Notes: generated from the sequence alone by a model not told the origin. Positions 36,901 to 48,006 are shown, counted from the stretch's first letter. The stretch: DNA of 64,000 bases from Sipunculus nudus (GCA_026874595.1 CM049317.1:12626882-12690881); one strand, 5' to 3'. Numbers and translations are program-made.

Positions 36901-39848
36901 GACCTTTACCATCACATGAGCGACATCTGTTGGTGACAAGTGAGGTCACATCCACGTTTCATATTTGATATGTCTCAAATACAGATACGACCTGGTTCGC
37001 TGGACCCGCAGACAGGAGACGAAAATAGACGCAGTGCGCATGCTCGGGGAAAAGGTCTATTTTCACACTGCGCAGAATCGCACTCACAAGAGTTTGACTC
37101 TGCTGGTTAGGGTTTATGAGCTACAAGATTTTCCTCCCACAATACATGAGGAGCGTAAGTATAAAAGTAGTGAATAGGGTAATGCAGTCCGTTTAATTAT
37201 TTGGAAACAAGAATTGTTTTAGGCAATTTGCATAAACATGGTAGTTTTTGCGGTAAGCACTTTATAGAAAAGCAATATTTGTTTTTCCTTGAAATGTAAC
37301 AAATTTTGATTTCTGAGTTAGACAGTTGAGACAAGACCCGACGGACCCAGCTTTCCTGACAAGAAGAGGTTCGTTTATGTAGAAATTATGTAATCAGCAG
37401 ACTGTTAAATTAAAATATAATCATCTAACAAGATAAAATGCGCTGGTTTTCTGGTGGCACCAGAAGCAGATCCGTGGGGGGGGGGGAGCAAGGGGGTCCG
37501 GATCCTCCTTTTGCAGTCGCTGCAACCTTTTTTTTAAAGAGTTTGTTGCCTAAACCCGCTTTTCCTAACCCGGGGAACCTTTTTTAGGGTTTTCATTTAT
37601 CCGCCCGGGTTGCATCTTCACCCACCCCTTCCTAAACATCGGCCCCTATAACCGAAGAATTAGGGGCGTAAGACCTGCAACGCCGTCTGTAATTATGTTT
37701 TCCACCACAGTATGTATTAAAAATAAGACGTTATAATAGCTAGATAGACGTACAGTTCACCATGCAGAACATCTTCACTGGCTCTTACACTAATGTGCGA
37801 CGGTCAAGGAACTATAAATTAGTATTAAGATTTACCTATCCCAGTTTTTGCAATTGAGCCATATATACATAGAACCGGCGAGCCTTACAAGCATTACCGA
37901 CGACCCAAGTCTACTTGGGGCTTGTTGATACTTTATGAAACAGCAAACATAGTTGTTCGACAGAGAAGGTCTATGGAAATGTAGCTTCCCTTAAAGAAAA
38001 TGTGTAACGCCTGTGGTCGAAGAAATAAACTGGACATTACAAGCCATAGGATCGGTATCAGTTACTGTGGAATACTTGAGCGGACACAATTTGGGGACTT
38101 CAATCTGACTCACAGAAAAGCACAGCTTGTAATCTGGAGGCAGAATCTGAAGTAAATTTGACGCAGAAATAAGTGTTGCTGGCGTATGTATCTCTTTGTG
38201 GACCCCCCCCCCCAAAAAAAACAAAAACAAAACAAACTATACAAGCAACATATGAAAGAACACACAATACATTTGCACCTTCTTGAGTGTGAACATTCTT
38301 ATTTAATCCACCAACACCAGATGGCGCTGACAGACAACAAATGCAACTTTTTCTTTAAGACTATCCAAAAATAAACTCTTACCTAACGACGGTTTTATAT
38401 CTTCTATAACATCCCACCTCTGTAGCTCGTATAAACACTTGAGTAACAGAGACACGGTATTGAGTTGGTCCTTCGCAGCCCATTTCTTCAAAAATGATTC
38501 GAGGTTGGATTCGGACCCCTCACTTTGGTCTTTTTTATTCCTCCTCAGGAGATGTATCAGTCCCCTCCCGTCACAGGGGAGGTTTCCGTTAATCCTGATA
38601 GGAGAAGGTGCGGCTAAATCAACGCATAAAATATTCCATGTGGTAGAACTTAACGCCTGGGCCGGAGTGTTTCCATAAGCACTGTACAATGAGTCTATTT
38701 CTTTTTGATGTTGTTGTTCTATCAGTCTGTTGTGATATGAATCTGCAGCTTCCTCTGAAAAAAAAGACGAAAAAAATACATAATATATTAACTAGATGGC
38801 TTTGTTTTGACACATAACTCCCCCCCCCCCCCCCCTATAATGGGCCATTCACAATCATTAGGGGTATAAATACGCTTATCTCAAAACAATGATTATAGAT
38901 TTCAGCAGATTTGACCGGAGATCAAGATCAAGGTCACTAGTTTTCTGACTCCTTCTACATGTTACCGCGTTCATAAGATGATCCTGCAGACGATGCGGAC
39001 GACGACGAAAGATGATGACACTCAAAACAACGTCTCCCCGGGGGGGGGGGGGGGGGGATAATAAACTTGTTCTATCGACCTGTTCGTGTATTAACTACTT
39101 CCAATGAAAAAAAACACGAACACAATATGTATTATAATTAATGAGATTATGCGTTTTGACTGTCCCTTTTAAAAGATTATTTGATAGAGATAACCGCTTC
39201 TTATTTAAATTGATTTAAGTAGGCACATTCAGTTTGGGACAATATGAAAGGGCAATAGTAAACACTTCCTCCATTTTATATTTCAGTGTCACTCGGGCCA
39301 AGGGTCTACTGGAAATGTGTGCCCCCGGTGTGAAATCATACGCTATTTTTGGATTATAAGACAAAGGATCCAATACTCGTTTGTGAGAAATAGACGAACG
39401 TAAGTATGATTCCGCGTATACAGTGCAATTAATTTTGTCCCAATATTTATGAAATATTCATGTTAGATTTTGCATATACATTAATATTCAACAGCCAAAA
39501 TGTATGTATAAATAGCAGGGTCAAGTACTCACCAACCAATTGCATGATTTCCGTTAAGATATCTCTCCTTTCCAGCTCTTCTAGTTTCTCTAATATAATC
39601 CCCACGTTGCTGCCTGCTTTTGCACCATAAGCTGCCAGCAATGACCCAGTTGGGTCGTTGTGCTGCTCAAAGTTTTGAATTTCAAGAAAACAAAACCCCA
39701 GCAGCTCAGCCAGTCCCGTCCAGTCGGGTGCCATTTGGTTTTTGTTGACAATTATCTGTCGGGGATTCAAATTTAATACCAACGTCCTTTTTATTCGATT
39801 TGTTAATTCACTGACCGGAAGGTCGTAAAAGTTATTTCCGGCCGTCAT
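25958..39848 (-). CDS. MyD88-like: MyD88-like adaptor, gene B: death domain, second death-like domain, TIR (7 coding exons, 447 aa)
   Basis: Cytoplasmic adaptor of Toll-like/IL-1 receptor signalling; its death domain should assemble IRAK kinases and its TIR should bind receptor TIRs. Exons (- strand): 39533-39848, 38383-38754, 35266-35307, 34839-34868, 28216-28396, 26985-27076, 25958-26268. All have GT/AG borders and consistent phases (1,1,1,1,2,1), total 1344 nt. The ATG at 39848 is preceded in frame by TAG two codons upstream. Residues 21-105 form a canonical death domain (DWTGLAELLGF, then DPTGSLLAAY). Residues 106-130 resemble the MyD88 intermediate segment (EEAADSYHNRLIEQQ). Residues 145-229 form a second death-like fold (FLKKWAAKD, then LLLKCLYELQRWDV). 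The TIR is about 259-393: box 1 FDAYVSY, box 2 PERDLIFGD, box 3 W-F-W at 381-383. The tail is 394-447. The BB-loop Pro position is Phe299. The overall call is firm; the second death domain is inferred from pattern. Confidence 0.92.
26985..27076 (-). CDS. Gene B exon 6: middle of TIR (92 nt)
   Basis: The acceptor is cattccag and the donor G|gtgaga. It encodes CRRTLIVLSPEYIGSPQCQF followed by EIRYASSLSP. Same length and phase as the gene A exon. Confidence 0.93.
28216..28396 (-). CDS. Gene B exon 5: first half of TIR (boxes 1 and 2)
   Basis: The acceptor is tgtttcag and the donor AG|gtaagg. It encodes EQFDAYVSYCEED to ITAQVIEE. Box 2 reads ERDLIFGD. Confidence 0.93.
29430..29475. promoter_or_regulatory. 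Possible NRF1-type motif in gene B intron 4
   Basis: gctgcgcatgcgtgg at about 29451-29465 contains TGCGCATGCG, the core of the animal NRF1 consensus. It is a single weak hint of intronic promoter activity. Confidence 0.25.
30620..31265 (+). repeat. Degenerate hexamer repeat (ggactt/ggactc) in two blocks
   Basis: Blocks at about 30635-30790 and 31120-31262 repeat phrases such as gacttggactctgacttgga. They are separated by unrelated sequence and lie inside gene B intron 4. Confidence 0.75.
30777..30895 (+). repeat. Dispersed repeat, copy 1 of 2 in the window
   Basis: agaagcggattgaggggggt, then gctgcaaccttttttcagga and ggcctggatcccccttttat. It is similar in order and orientation to 37450-37600. 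Confidence 0.6.
31300..33900. other. Gene B intron 4, AT-rich, nothing else seen
   Basis: No open frame or RNA gene can be supported. Frames at 31400-31597 and 31888-32145 look random. Confidence 0.45.
33903..33959. repeat. (AT)n microsatellite in gene B intron 4
   Basis: About 28 AT units. Confidence 0.97.
34470..34562. promoter_or_regulatory. Paired CCAAT boxes plus perfect hairpin near micro-exon 4
   Basis: ggattggccaatgag (about 34477) and ctggccaatcagcg (about 34502) each carry a CCAAT box. They are followed by the perfect inverted repeat cttccacaggct / agcctgtggaag (34532-34543 and 34551-34562, 7-base loop). The block lies 277 bases downstream of exon 4 on the gene strand. It could be an internal promoter or part of a repeat; this is inference. 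Confidence 0.35.
34839..34868 (-). CDS. Gene B micro-exon 4 (30 nt)
   Basis: The acceptor is tttttgcag and the donor A|gtaagt. It encodes SGELLTVGD plus split codons. A decayed copy stands at the equivalent place in the pseudogene (16536-16564), which supports it as a real exon. Confidence 0.8.
35266..35307 (-). CDS. Gene B micro-exon 3 (42 nt)
   Basis: The acceptor is ttgttaacag and the donor G|gtatgt. It encodes ADVQRHSNIKAGQ plus split codons, a linker before the TIR. It is too short to find by open-frame search; frame and phase fit its neighbours. Confidence 0.7.
35925..36090 (+). repeat. Dispersed/duplicated repeat, copy 1 (gene B intron 2)
   Basis: aacaggatttactattttag, then agccgccatcatatgatcag and gcaattccggttcacgtttt. 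A diverged direct copy lies about 770 bases downstream at 36695-36860. Confidence 0.7.
36695..36860 (+). repeat. Dispersed/duplicated repeat, copy 2 (gene B intron 2)
   Basis: aacaggatttgccgtcttag, then agccaccatcatatgatcaa and gcattacttccgcttcactt. Its existence explains the open frame on the - strand at 36618-36893, which I do not regard as a gene. Confidence 0.7.
37450..37600 (+). repeat. Dispersed repeat, copy 2 of the family at 30777
   Basis: agaagcagatccgtgggggg, then gctgcaacctttttttt and a cctaacccggggaacctttt segment. It lies in gene B intron 2 and contains G- and C-runs. Confidence 0.6.
38383..38754 (-). CDS. Gene B exon 2: intermediate segment plus second death-like domain (372 nt)
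   Basis: The acceptor is tttttttcag and the donor G|gtaaga, phase 1 on both sides, 124 codons. The first third is charged and Gln-rich, like the vertebrate intermediate domain. The rest has the spacing and hydrophobic pattern of death-domain helices 2-6. Confidence 0.88.
39533..39848 (-). CDS. Gene B exon 1: start codon and first death domain
   Basis: It holds 105 codons plus one base and ends GTTG|gtgagt. The sequence from DWTGLAELL to RRDILTEIMQLV aligns with the vertebrate MyD88 death domain, including the DPTG turn. Confidence 0.92.
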
Positions 39849-40660
39849 GACCTAGCTTTCGTTTGGCAAACGTTAGTCCAGTATACTCCAGTCCTGGTTT
39901 CGAATATTTCCAAACCGTCATAAAATGGTCATCTCCGCAACAGGGTCACATGATCCAAGTTCTAAAATACAAAAATAAACTTATAAATAATATATCCAAT
40001 CAAAAAACGATATTTAGTCATGGGCTCCTCTCAAAGGCAAAAATCTTCGAGACGTTCAGAATGGTGGTACTACAAAGAAGAAATTGACACATTTTAAGGC
40101 CCTTTTCTTACCGGAAAGTGTACCAATTTGATTTCCAATTATTTATAAGATACACTTTCTTTATACTTAAACCTTTATCCCTCAAAGTCCACCTTATATT
40201 TTATGTATATATGATACACTCACTAATATTAATGATTCTTAACAATAAACGATTTCACTGAGCTTTAACCACTGTGAGTTTATTCAGAAGTACCTGTGAT
40301 GTGAAACGTAAATACACGGACACGATGCAAGGCCCCGTGATTTTAATGACTCTGCCGAGATAAGTATCTGGCGCGTGACGTGTATCAGGATGGGGGATCC
40401 GGGTCAAAGGTCACGACGTACATAATTTTAGTGAACATTCGGATCAATGGAGAGCAAACCAAATGCTCCCTCCTCCCTCCCGGGAAATACACTCACCCGA
40501 TTTCATTGAGCACGAACATTGAAAAATAGCGGAGGTTGTTACTAAGATACAATGTAAGATTTCCAAAAGGGGAACACCCTTATATAATGCACCAGTTGAA
40601 ACTAGCAGAAGGCGGTCCTTTAGCTGATATCTTCGCTTCTTCACCTCTTGGTTAAGGGTA
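39849..40660 (-). promoter_or_regulatory. Gene B upstream region (putative promoter), with a DR1 element
   Basis: The stretch upstream of the ATG has no TATA box that I trust. At 40401-40413 it carries gggtcaaaggtca, a direct repeat of AGGTCA-type half-sites spaced by one base, next to gtgacgtgt (about 40375) and tcacgacgta. The transcription start cannot be placed from sequence alone; a non-coding first exon is possible. Confidence 0.35.
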
Positions 40661-40664
40661 CAGG

Positions 40665-41990
40665 CCCACGTAGGTTACAGTGAAAGTTCAGGCAGCAACT
40701 ATGACCGTCTATATATTTAATATAGGCACTTAGAAAATGGAACTTAGATTTCAGTGTCCTTAAGGTCGTAATCTCGGGCAACTACGGTGGCACTTAAAAG
40801 GCCACAGCAACCGTCACTATATTTAACTAGAATACGGGAAGTCGACAAGCGTCGGTGTAACCGCCAAAATCAGAGTAGGACGTTTGAAGTGAGGCATGGA
40901 TTGAGTGGCAAGGGGAAATAGAGTAGGATGTTTTATATATTACCATGAATGTCTACCACGTAAACATGCGCCAGCTGTTATTTTAACGAGAAACTTCCCC
41001 AGATGTATACACATGCAAAATTTCAGGTAGAAAAATCAAACCACTGCCGAGATATAAGTGATTTTTTTCTGACCGCAGACAAACAGATGGACGCTATGCA
41101 AAAATGGTTGCAGGCGGCGCCACCAGTTTTGTGTGTGATAAAGAGCTATGAGAGATCCAAACACATGCAAAACCTCAGGAAGATGCGTCAAACCAGTCCG
41201 TAGATATTAGCATGGATGTCCGCAGCGTGAAAGTGAATGTAGGTGGCGCCACCTGTCATAAAATATAAAAAGCTATCCAAGATGTATACGCATGTCGAAT
41301 TTCAGGTGGACTAGTCAAACCACTGCAGAGATATGAGGGATTTTAACCCAAGTCAAACAAACAGATGGACGCTGTGCAGAAGTGGTTGCAGGTGGCGCCA
41401 CCAATTTTGTGTATGATAAAGAGCTATGTGAGATTTAAACACATGCAAATTTTCAGGAAGATACGCAAACCAATCCGGAGATATAAGCATGGATGTCTGC
41501 AGCGTGAACGTGAATGTAGGTGGCGCCACCTGTTACAAAATCAAGAAAGCTATCCAGGATGTATACGAATGCCAAATTTCATTTGAATTAGTCAAACCAC
41601 TGCAGAGATATGAGTGATTTTAACCCAAGACAGACGAACAGATGGACGCTGTGCAATAATGGTTGCAGGTGGCGCCGCCATTTTTGTGTATGTTATAAAG
41701 CTATCCAAGGGCTACATTTGTGCAAAAAAAATGCCTGATCGGTCAAACGGTATTGAGATATGTTGGTTTATGTGTGGAAACAGACGCACAAATGGACGCT
41801 GGGCGGAGAGGAAAGGTCAGAGGTCAACCAAAAAAGAGGGCGCAGCAGTTCACATGTTACCCGATCATTATTCAAAATTTTGAAAAATTCTGCCTATTGG
41901 TTACGGAGGAGTTCTCCGGAAACCTAATCGGCGGCGGCGGCGTGCAACTGAAAACATAGTATCCGCAAAACTCTGTTTTGGCGGATACAA
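40665..41990 (+). mobile_element. Tandem-repeat element with ~278-bp core and 3' terminal hairpin
   Basis: The core units begin gatgtatac(a/g)catgc at about 41002, 41280 and 41557. Each contains aacagatggacgctgtgcag, a ggttgcaggtggcgccacca segment and caaaccactgcagagatatg. The right end carries a near-perfect hairpin at 41959-41988 (gtatccgcaaaac / gttttggcggatac). Ends of this kind are typical of Helitron/Helentron-derived elements; the left boundary is uncertain. Confidence 0.65.
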
Positions 41991-42491
41991 TTAAGGCACC
42001 TGATCAACTCAGCTCCAGCACTCTTATCTTTGGAGTGGCAGTATGTAATGTCTTGTCTTAATAATGACAACTATTCAAAATTCAAACATTATCTCAGGGT
42101 TCTTGGTATTATAAAACCAAGTTCATGTGCTGTTTCATTTCTATTTTTAAAAGAAATCATACAACAGATCCCATGGTCAGAAATATAATTAAGGGAAAAG
42201 GGGAATCCCTAGATACACTATTATGTTAGAAGCCGAACCCGATACACAGTAACGTTATGCATGCATGAGCATTTAATCATCGCACCTAATAGCCGTGCAG
42301 CACCCCGTGGGGATTCCCCTGCATTATAGTTGGACACTCGCACAGTGTGTCAGCAAGCTATATGTATTGCTGTCAACGTTATCTCATCGGTGGATTCATG
42401 ATTACCCGACTGTCCTAATGGCTTACATGAGACCCAAATGCTTTGCGCGTGACAAACGTTACCTCAACACACGGGCCAAGCACAAACTTAT

Positions 42492-42499
<8 letters not shown>

Positions 42500-42531
<32 letters not shown>
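42500..42531. repeat. (CT)n microsatellite
   Basis: About 16 CT units inside a random open frame. Confidence 0.95.
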
Positions 42532-42534
<3 letters not shown>

Positions 42535-42742
42535 CTATCTCGCAAAATACTTCAAGTGTTTTGTGCTGATCCACACTAATTCTGTGGTTTGTGTGACATA
42601 ACACAACTTCGTTTTTACCACGCTATGTACAATGGTGCAAATGTTCATGGTTTCTTTGGTTATGGTAATCCATAAAGTATCATTTTATGAAATGTCTGTC
42701 GGTATAGTTACTTCGGGGACAATTTTTGGGCTAGTTTTTTAG

Positions 42743-44700
42743 TTTTTTTTTATTCAAGTAACATAAATATTACAAAACTGGTAACATCAACTAAAAGGTC
42801 TCAATATAATACACACACACAAACAAACATATATATATTTATTTATAGATATATATATAAATATAACTACACATAATTTACACAATACAAATTCAACTGC
42901 CCATAAGTATCAACATGAAAAAAATCAGTATGAATGTCCTAAAAAACTACCTTTCTGTTATTATTTTTCTTTTCCTTTTTTATGTTCCCATATATCACAG
43001 AATTCTTGCATTTTGTTCTGCTGCTTTGTCTATAGTTGCTCTATCAACCTTTAATTTAAATTGGTCCATCTTTGGTAGTTTCTCATTACATTTCATATGG
43101 TATAGATATAGTTTAGCCAAGAGCATAATAGTTCCTCCACGATCATATCTTTCTTGTAAAACATTGAAAGTATAACATTTATAGGATTGAATGTAGTCCT
43201 GTTGTGTTTTTTTATTATTCAACTTTGTTTCTAGTCCCTTCTAGAACACCCAGCTGTATTGACAGTCCACAAATAAATGCTCTACAGATTCTGTTATATT
43301 TACCACTCATTAGTGTTTTTGTTAAAATCTGATATTTTAAATTTTTGTATGTCTTATCTCTTGTGGTTTTTCTTGCCAACATGTAAATATCAAGCTAATG
43401 TACTTCTTATATAATATATGCTCTAACATAGTATTGTTTCGACTTGTTGTCCCCTATATAAACTTTATCTAAGAAATATTCATATATTTTTAATGTTAAG
43501 GTACTAAGTTCTGATATTATCTGATTGTTTCTACAACTTTTTTGAACAACTGGTAATGATCTGTGTATGGGTCCATTAATCTGTCCTGATTAGATCTTAT
43601 GCTCGCTATTATTCTCCGCCATAGACTGACAGGTGCTTTGGTGCTAATTTTTCGGCCCATGCATTAAATGCAATTATTGCTCTGGCTTCTTCATATAAAT
43701 ATATAAATATATATATACCATTTCTAACTGGAAAAGTGATTCGTTTTACACAGTTTTTCTATAGTAATATTGCTTTTGTTCCATATGGATATTGGACCTT
43801 CTGCTTAATATAATTCCCTCCATACTCTTAGAAGCGCTTTATATAAGTCAGGTATTTTATTCAAGGTTCAGTCGTTCAATTTACTGCACATTAAGGATAG
43901 TCCTTTCAACCATAAACACCTTTTGTGCATTAATTATGAATGGTATATATTCACCCACCTAATTCTTCATAGCTAAGACATAAAATCTCTCTCTTTATTC
44001 TACCTTTCTAATTCCCTTTCTATATAAACTTATATAAGAAATCGGTTGTTTCATTAATATACACATCAGGAATGTGCACTATGAAAATGTACTGTTATAC
44101 AGAAGACCTTTTTTTGCAAGCAGGATTCAGTTGATTGTGGTGTTTCATGGAAAGTAAAACCTTTGTTATTCTAGTTGCTCCAGCCGTAGATACAACTTCA
44201 TAATCTAGGTTTAGTAAAGATATTGGTCTCCAACTACTTATATATTATCTATCCTTGCCCTTTTTCCAACAGAGTAGAATCACTGATTGTTTATGAGATG
44301 GAGACATCTCTTGATATTGTTAAGCTTCATTAAAGGAGTTTACTAAAAATGACCGATCTTTGTCCCTAAAAAATTATAGAATTCTACATTTAACCCATAA
44401 TTTCCTGGAGCTTCATTTGGTTCCATAGTTTTTAAGGCAGCCTCACATTCTGCAAGTGAAAGCTGTCCTTCACATACTTGTAACTGATCATCCTTTAGTT
44501 TTGGAGAGTTGACCTGAAAATTTGATTCGGAGAGATTACTATTAACATCTTTACCCCGATGATGACCTCAATACCCTTATACATTTCTTAATAGAATTCC
44601 ACATTTTGTATTAATCATAAACGGTTACTAAATGTATCATGATCTTCTGTGTCACAATAATACACACCATCTATCATATAACATTATTTAAGTTCTAATT
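42743..44700 (-). mobile_element. Dead L1-like non-LTR retrotransposon (LINE), internally deleted
   Basis: Read on the - strand, fragments of an ORF2 reverse transcriptase appear in order. Near 44500-44400: LSLAECEAALKTMEPNEAPG, then GLNVEFY. Near 44320-44180: EMSPSHKQSVILL, then WKKGKDR and WRPISLLNLDYE. Near 43980: an EELGG start of the post-RT segment. Near 43640: WRRIIASIRSNQDRLMDPYT. Near 43280: VEHLFVDCQYSWVF. At 42995-43222: a terminal basic segment (IMLLAKLYLYHMKC). The copy ends in an A-tract (+ strand T-run 42743-42751). Many stops and frameshifts interrupt it, and the YADD catalytic region between WRPISLL and EELGG is missing, so it is inactive. The clade (L1/Tx1-like) is inferred from motif style. 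Confidence 0.82.
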
Positions 44701-45049
44701 AAGCACAGTCTTAGAATATTCACCTTATTTATTGCCACAGCAAATTATATAATAAGTCATGAATATCCCTGTCATTGATGACGGGTATATCCAAGGACTT
44801 TAGTCCCATGTTATTTATAACATCTATACATATATCAAGACAACCTACAATGCTATAAACATACTGTACAATGTACTATCTGTAGTTCACTAAGCAGAAT
44901 ATGGTTTAAGTCTTGCATTAACATTATATTGGCTGGTTGCGTGTGAAATATTTAAAAGAATATTTTATTTTTACAGAATTTGCTAAAAGTATATATAAAA
45001 GCTTAGAAGTGCGAATTTATTGTCCCAGGACAGTTAATCTTCTCCAATA

Positions 45050-46947
45050 TCGACTGAAAATGTTATTTAATGAAAACAAAATATTTGTATTCACATGAAA
45101 AAGCTAAGTTGGAATGTTGTCATATTATATTGTTAATAACAAGATGAGACAAGCAAATAATGCTAGAAATTTCCACCTCACCAAATATAAACCAAGATTG
45201 TGCATGTTGTGTTTAGACAGCCCGCGTGTAGTAGATAAATGTCAAGTTTAAGCAACCTTGAACAAACGAGGAAACAAAGTCTTTGGCCAGACTGCTGCAA
45301 GGAAGCTATAATCAGTCACTAAGTAATTGGTGTCGACACGTTTAAAGTCTATAAGTTTAATACGACTATACATATATATATATATACATATATATACTTG
45401 TATATATATACATGTGTGTGTATGCATGTGCGTGTATATGTAAGGTTTCAAAGAAAGCTGTTACATACCTTACCGGAACAGAATGTGTTGCAAAGAATGA
45501 AAACTCCTGTTGTGACGTCTAAAGGCACACGATCAGTCATTTATTACTTATAAATAGGCCCATCATGTCATGCGTTCAGCGTTCCCTCTCACTGTTAACA
45601 GTCACCTGTATTCACTAGACCATGACGGACAGTAAACCTTAGAAACGGATTGAATTGGCACGACAAAGCGTGGTTATTGTGCTTTTCCCTGAATATTACT
45701 CAATGAAAATAGACTGAAGGCACCGCTTGGCATGATCTGGATGAGAGAATTGTCCATAGTTTGCGTTAGACTGGTATCCAGCGTAAAATTCGGGCAATTA
45801 TATCGACTGGAAGCAGCGTGTCTAATTTAAGCTCCTTAGTCATACATATGATCATAGAGGTAACATGTATTGTACATGTTGTATCGTTTACGAATTAATC
45901 GAAATATTGAAAAAATAGATTTTTTCTCACGTCACTTGTGCCACCTGCCGGTAACGACTTACAATAACTGATCGGGTCCGTACAATTTTCCAGAAAGATC
46001 ATAAGATTGCATATTTCACCTAAAAAAAGTAAAATAAGAAATTTCTTCTTTTCTTTTCAACAAGAGTGTTGAAGCATTAAGCCTTGTAGTTGCTTTCAAT
46101 TGACAAAATCCTCAGTATCGGCTTATTTGACCCAAATATTGCAGACATTGTTTTCCTCCGTCATAAAACACAAGTGTCCTAATCGACAGCGGTTTCGTTG
46201 CTAGCAGGAGGTGGTCATTTCCTGTATTTTGCAGGTTCCCTTTTTACACATATACAGAGAAACCTGTCTACCCGGGTACCAGTCTATCTAGCCATGCCAT
46301 TATGGCACTCAGGCCTTCTATATAAACCGATAGGGGCCTGCGAGTCATGATGCAAGTCATAATAAGACATAATAGGGTCGGATAAAAAAATTTGCTGTAT
46401 GGTTGTATTTGACATCAGATGCTTATATGGTCGTGTTATATTTGCTAAATGACGAAAATAAATGTTGTTACAAAAAATTAATTACATTAATGATCCCCTT
46501 TCTTCTCTATGGCACCGATTCACACAAACTGTGAAGCCGTCATGAAGGACGCAGAGACAAACTTTCCGCGTGAAATCAGCCTCGTTAATAATGACTGTTG
46601 CATGAATATACACGTGTGAACAGTGAATGTAATATTTATCATTTCCCATCAGGATAACGCTACTATGTCTTACGTCAGAAAAAAATTACTGTTCAACAAG
46701 CAGATGAAAATGAAAAATACTGTTAATACTGTTCATGACAAAAAGACATGTACCTGTTCATTGTTCATGAAAAACATAACCAACTTCGGGTGTAGGTTAC
46801 TCCACCATGGGGCGCAGGAAATGGGCAGATCTGAAGATTACCAACAATGGCGGCAAGGAAAGAAGTGCCTACCCGCACTCAGAGTATTTATATTGATTCA
46901 ACTGACAGTTAAACATGTTATATGGGAGGGTATGCGTTCATTCCCTT

Positions 46948-46984
<37 letters not shown>

Positions 46985-47030
46985 TGTTTGTTCACACGAT
47001 AAGTGACGCATTCATTCACCGAATCCCATG
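45050..47030. other. Intergenic, no gene seen
   Basis: AT-rich DNA with a short AT/GT microsatellite near 45368-45440 and a (GT)n at about 46951-46980. Open frames such as 46623-47006 contain the GT repeat and no domain. Confidence 0.45.
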
Positions 47031-47035
47031 AATTT

Positions 47036-47312
47036 TAAGGGACACCTTGGGTATGGGTCAATGAAGCATCGATTAGATTTGGTGTGTGTCCGGCTAATGA
47101 TCCGGATCCAGGAAAGAGTTCATGAATATTCTCAAATGTGAAGTCACATATGCCGGATTGAACGAGGGTATTTGTGCCGAATAAGTGAAAGAAACCACGT
47201 TTTGGGGGAACATTTTCACTAATAAACCTTTGAATGTGGGAGAATGATTGAATGAAAACAATGGTTGCGGATTACCCCACATTAAGGACCGCTCACAAGG
47301 CGGAGGACTTTA
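47036..47312 (+). repeat. Copy of the cgattagatttggt...cggatccagga dispersed family
   Basis: gaagcatcgattagatttgg, then gctaatgatccggatccagg, ending at acaaggcggaggactttatt. The same phrases occur in order at 54797-55060. Confidence 0.65.
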
Positions 47313-47839
47313 TTCGTGAAAATGCATATTTCGAGTTTGCATTGCATCTCATTTGATCAACATCACTGAAATAAAGAGACTAACACTATTGACCGGTATT
47401 GTGTAGATACATGTATGTGTGTATGTGAACAACGCGTTTTGGTATCAATACAGGAACATGTTATACTGTTTGCATTGTTTTTATACGGACAGGAACTGGA
47501 ATGTGTTCGGAGAACGAAAACACGCAGCAGGTCTCGTCAGTGTTTCGACAATTCTGACGCGGATCGATTATCGATAGCATTTCTCCTTGAACTCATGAAT
47601 CCTATAAACGTGTATAACAATGCATCCCGCCGCCTACTGACGCGTTAATTATTTTATTTCCCGCTGGTGTTATTTTTAACTTGATTCAGATGTTATCAGC
47701 AGATTCACTGAAATCTGCGGGCTCCATGATAAGACGTTATCATCAGGACTGTCAAGCATCAAGGACTTGGTGATGTATGAAAATGTGTACATAAAGTTTA
47801 ACGTTAGATGATACCACACCCTCAAATAAGTAATAATTA

Positions 47840-47875
<36 letters not shown>

Positions 47876-47901
47876 TCATATGAAATAAATATCATTTTAG
47901 G

Positions 47902-47943
<42 letters not shown>

Positions 47944-47975
47944 GTTATGACTGCAGCGATAAGGGTTTGTATATG

Positions 47976-48005
<30 letters not shown>
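47840..48005. repeat. Cluster of three (AT)n microsatellites
   Basis: Runs at about 47840-47873, 47908-47941 and 47981-48005, the last touching the SINE inverted repeat. Confidence 0.95.

Positions 48006-48006
<1 letters not shown>

Noticed and set aside
37019-37062. Hairpin gaaaatagac / gtctattttc with a tgcgcatgc core as a promoter
   Set aside because: Short 10-bp arms and a single motif; not enough to call a regulatory site.
38820-39058. C- and G-homopolymers (38820-38835, 39039-39057) as G-quadruplex elements
   Set aside because: Single uninterrupted runs that are also error-prone in assemblies; length cannot be trusted.
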